Below, in pieces: positions 6,701 to 7,772 of a DNA stretch of 7,772 bases. Position 1 is the stretch's first letter. Each line of letters starts with the position of its first letter. This DNA comes from JALZVT01 sp964611345 (GTDB lineage: Bacteria; Pseudomonadota; Gammaproteobacteria; Pseudomonadales; Azotimanducaceae). The position numbers and the translations under genes were made by a program. The stretch lies in contig CAZSYU010000142.1 of the NCBI GenBank assembly GCA_964611345.1, forward strand, positions 1 to 7,772, given 5' to 3'. The notes under the pieces are model-generated. The model did not search any database, was not told the origin of the DNA, and saw only the letters and a list, made by a program, of their open reading frames with translations.

Positions 6701-7497
6701 CAGGAACCAATCGTGTGTTTGAATTTGGATTCGGTGAAAACTCGACTAGCGATCCAGGCGGCGACATGGGTAACTATTCGGTACCTCTAGCTCGCTCGCG
6801 AAGATTTATTGAGTTTGATGGTGTAACCGAAATCCAGGTATACGAGCCTCGCAGGGTTGCCAGTCTTGCAACGTCACCGTTTGAAGATCGCGAGCTGCTA
6901 ATTGGCTTGGCAGAGACTCACCCTTTGGTGCTGCGCGATGGTGTGTTGTTAGAGACCTTCGATGAAAATCTTTTTACGTTTTCGCCCGAACTTTTGGTTG
7001 CGTATAACTCGCAACGAGCGGGTGCGGCCTTCGGTACTCGTCGTGAAAACCTAGTGTTGATTGACGTTACCGCTGCGGGTGCCGCCACCACGTCAGAGGC
7101 TATGGGATTACTCCCGCAAGGGGCGACTTCTTTGGTTGGTGACAATGTTTATAGCATTGGGGGGCAAAAACTGAACCCGGATACTCTAGCGGTTGAGCAA
7201 ACCTACGACTTGATGTTGACCTTTGATCGAGGCTTTGCTCGGAGTTTTGTAGCTGATCCTTCTGGTGGCCGCGTGTATTTTTTGGTGCAACAGGTCTCGG
7301 GTTTCTCATTCCTTGCTGTGTTCAATGAATCCACCGGCGAGTTTCTTGGCGATGTGCCAATTCCTGCGCCCGGCAATTTCTTCGACCGTGTTAGCAGCGG
7401 CCTACCAATTCTAAATGCCGACGACCCAGAACGCCTTGTCATTTCAGGGGACAGGGGCGTTTTGGTGTTACCGCGTTCGGAGCTTGAACCTCAATAA
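3751..7497 (+). CDS. Exported multidomain protein: four-cysteine domain, calcium-loop domain, YVTN-like beta-propeller
   Basis: This 1248-residue protein has a signal peptide with H13/K14 before a hydrophobic core (15-29) and AIA at 31-33 followed by Q, so cleavage after A33 is likely. Residues 34-288 are the domain shared with the minus-strand protein (cysteines 71, 134, 216, 225). Residues 295-575 form a second cysteine-bearing domain (338, 371, 497, 519) with a DNDGSQSISAGD loop at 351-362. Residues 580-1248 are rich in YVTN/lactonase-type strands: RIYVLD near 603, then IAPETLEIEESFPLG, and TDDGSRLYIG; a later copy is near 945-990, and further strands run to the end. This part is probably one or more propellers. 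All ten cysteines of the mature chain make an even set, in keeping with disulfides outside the cytoplasm. An in-frame TAG at 3748 rules out an earlier start; Met2 at 3754 is an alternative. No anchor, lipobox or enzyme motif is seen. A binding or surface role is likely, but function is unknown. Confidence 0.93.
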   Translation: MMELFCERKPGLHKLGLSAFFVVAASTALPAIAQTSIAAALLPTSRSVQVNQDATFFATIINGGSETAISCKIERDPRISGRFSYQTTDPTTNEALGVPNTPVDIPPNGSQSFVVSISSNEVVAPIEFEPGFSCDNAARAPVFPGINTLLFSASDTPVSDVVALVSSASGAGFSLLSSEQGSGAFVVASANVGAQGTLTMRAQAGPNNVPVDVFVCRTNPLTGVCMVDPVPNAVEFFSDVDSTASFAVFLVAREAVAEDAARNRVFVRFIDTDGVVRGSTSLAVRIRDSRDALPLSLDNVEVVTDQMLRHLGVFQRLTDSSIAAMGDLDGRASFDRSCFGGGGSESHELIDNDGSQSISAGDEFLSRYDRCQETSLFLEGLSGQTRVLIDQISIAGGVGSLVISGDISTLGPVLSFSDGVGVDGQSAFEYTSRDDFASLRLLPNGLQPDSGFRATDGLGATNYSAIDFVQSREGTDPWSIQVAYVFASESFRGRVNCSAGMLTGGGTGPNPPSTGELVCTSADGTALLLDTAEQELRLNIGPAGDFSAGTSSYLLSRLAARNFRLAPQSTSINSGLVDNFQQENVVDRSVTVTAMVVSELTNRIYVLDEASLLVIAPETLEIEESFPLGDNARTLAITDDGSRLYIGRVGDSELKSFDTVARTFGDSIDLGVDAVGEPYFPVLVAPLPGSTRSLIVARNGQSQDTSSRVSRYTRYDDGVAAPNTVEIRITFPSGFVMPSAEQLLISDQTRTTSFRVNELGVERSGEDFDGFLGALGAFSLTGPSGTLLDADGRLVNLDQRLKIGTYAAGSLNSSGFLQGLIDLESNRHYALSGSQQLVLSVQDQERFQPLAQFETVNLNNSAGSFEGFVQLGDRLVAAFRNRLVAMPVPQVAQQGVDVCASSLLSELSIDSQGYLLDCDVRDIAYVSSTGQFLLTVPTTSRQTADQVAFVDAQSGALDRLMPVGSGPELIDVSADAQTGYLSFTGTNRVFEFGFGENSTSDPGGDMGNYSVPLARSRRFIEFDGVTEIQVYEPRRVASLATSPFEDRELLIGLAETHPLVLRDGVLLETFDENLFTFSPELLVAYNSQRAGAAFGTRRENLVLIDVTAAGAATTSEAMGLLPQGATSLVGDNVYSIGGQKLNPDTLAVEQTYDLMLTFDRGFARSFVADPSGGRVYFLVQQVSGFSFLAVFNESTGEFLGDVPIPAPGNFFDRVSSGLPILNADDPERLVISGDRGVLVLPRSELEPQ
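3850..4614 (+). other. Shared four-cysteine domain, N-terminal copy (residues 34-288)
   Basis: This copy follows the signal peptide directly and carries LPTSRSV, the DP-x-TN turn, QSF, SDVVAL, GAFVVAS, the C-x-T-x-P-x-TG-x-C hairpin (216-225), NRVFVRF and RGSTSLAVR. Spacing of the four cysteines matches the copy in the divergent gene. Here the domain is followed by about 960 more residues, whereas in the other protein the same AVR motif is the very C-terminus. Confidence 0.8.
4801..4836 (+). other. EF-hand/dockerin-like calcium loop
   Basis: Residues 351-362 read DNDGSQSISAGD, with Asp at 1, 3 and 12, Ser at 5, 7 and 9, Gly at 4 and Ile at 8. This fits the D-x-D-G-x-x-x-I-x-x-x-D pattern of calcium-binding loops. 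It sits between C338 and C371. I recall exported gammaproteobacterial domains of the form cysteine, D-x-D-G-x-G-x-(L/V)-S-x-GD, cysteine that match this arrangement. Calcium binding is inferred, not shown. Confidence 0.5.
5518..7494 (+). other. YVTN/lactonase-like beta-propeller region (residues 590-1248)
   Basis: The segment shows repeated runs of hydrophobic strands with turns such as TDDGSRLYIG, DAQSGALDRLMPVGSGPEL and DPSGGRVYFL, typical of YVTN or lactonase-type propellers. The repeats are irregular, and a less repetitive stretch (about 720-860) separates the first from the later blades, so the blade number is not certain. A pair of cysteines (899, 918) brackets one loop. The acidic and histidine residues of a lactonase active site cannot be assigned, so enzyme activity is not claimed. 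Confidence 0.55.
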
Positions 7498-7730
7498 GCG
7501 CCGCCTAATCGAACACGCACTTCGGGATAGTCTTTCTGAATGGCTTGTTGCCACACCTGAATCGCTTCGGTTCTGTGAGTTTGCTCGTCTGCGAAGATCG
7601 ATTCGAAAAACGCGTGGATGGCGGTATTGGTAATAAACTGTTGGCGCCCCGGCGGGATGGAATTCGCCATCGCATCTTCGGTGCAAAGTCTGGGTGGTGG
7701 GCCGCTAATATCCACGCCCGATCCGCCCAC
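7491..7730 (-). CDS. Small or C-terminal open frame, possible end of an alpha/beta hydrolase-type protein
   Basis: From a GTG at 7730 the frame gives 79 residues ending RLGGAY, and its TGA overlaps the last seven bases of the convergent long gene. AGGAG nine bases before the GTG could serve as a ribosome site. The amino-acid content (helical TAIHAFFESIF, then EAIQVWQQAIQ) looks genuinely coded and not like an antisense shadow. The segment with LC, IPPGRQQ and AFFESIF recalls the C-terminal helix of predicted dienelactone hydrolase-like or other alpha/beta hydrolases; this is a weak likeness. The same frame continues upstream as AQESGA, then a TGA (7751-7749), then SKTRFSR to the edge. It may therefore be the tail of an interrupted gene whose main body lies outside the window. 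There is no signal peptide in the visible part. Confidence 0.5.
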   Translation of the reverse strand: MGGSGVDISGPPPRLCTEDAMANSIPPGRQQFITNTAIHAFFESIFADEQTHRTEAIQVWQQAIQKDYPEVRVRLGGAY

Positions 7731-7772
7731 GGCCCCGCTCTCCTGGGCTCAGCGACTAAAGCGCGTCTTTGA

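Noticed and set aside
3751..7497. Enzymatic lactonase or other catalytic function for the YVTN-like protein
   Set aside because: The likeness is at the level of propeller strands only. Active-site residues could not be assigned, and the blades are irregular.
7545..7772. Plus-strand open frame of 75 codons ending exactly at the window edge
   Set aside because: It lies antisense to the minus-strand frame, which has the better amino-acid pattern and a possible ribosome site. The plus-strand translation is rich in Arg and Gly with no recognisable structure, and no good ribosome site precedes its ATG.

Overview
The window carries two long divergently transcribed genes for exported proteins of unknown function, plus the 3' part of a third gene on the minus strand at the right edge. 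No rRNA, tRNA, CRISPR array, integrase or complete insertion sequence is visible. Clear Shine-Dalgarno sites, Sec-type signal peptides with AxA cleavage sites, about 50% G+C, and the cysteine-bearing domain shared by both proteins together suggest a Gram-negative bacterium. A free-living, possibly marine gammaproteobacterium is my best guess. It rests on memory of similar proteins, not on a search.

Layout. Bases 1-47 are non-coding and look like a fragment of the G-rich sequences that often accompany REP/RAYT elements (weak). Bases 48-3389 (minus) encode a 1113-residue exported protein. It has about 14 tandem TolB/WD40-like (PD40) propeller repeats followed by a C-terminal domain of about 250 residues with four cysteines. 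Bases 3390-3750 are the shared 361-bp divergent control region; it holds a near-repeated GTGATCAYTATG motif, inverted repeats and a nine-codon mini-ORF. Bases 3751-7497 (plus) encode a 1248-residue exported protein. It begins with the same four-cysteine domain, continues with a cysteine-bearing domain containing an EF-hand/dockerin-like calcium loop, and ends in a YVTN/lactonase-like beta-propeller region. Bases 7491-7748 (minus) hold an open frame whose stop overlaps the end of the 1248-residue gene by 7 bp. It reads like the C-terminus of a larger enzyme, possibly an alpha/beta hydrolase, with an in-frame TGA just upstream.

How the genes may relate. The two large proteins share a homologous domain placed at opposite ends and attached to two different kinds of beta-propeller, and their genes are transcribed away from a common control region. 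This suggests a co-regulated pair of secreted or periplasmic proteins that arose by duplication and domain shuffling. No catalytic centre is recognisable in either, so binding or scaffolding is more likely than catalysis. There is no direct evidence of a defence, mobile or biosynthetic system.
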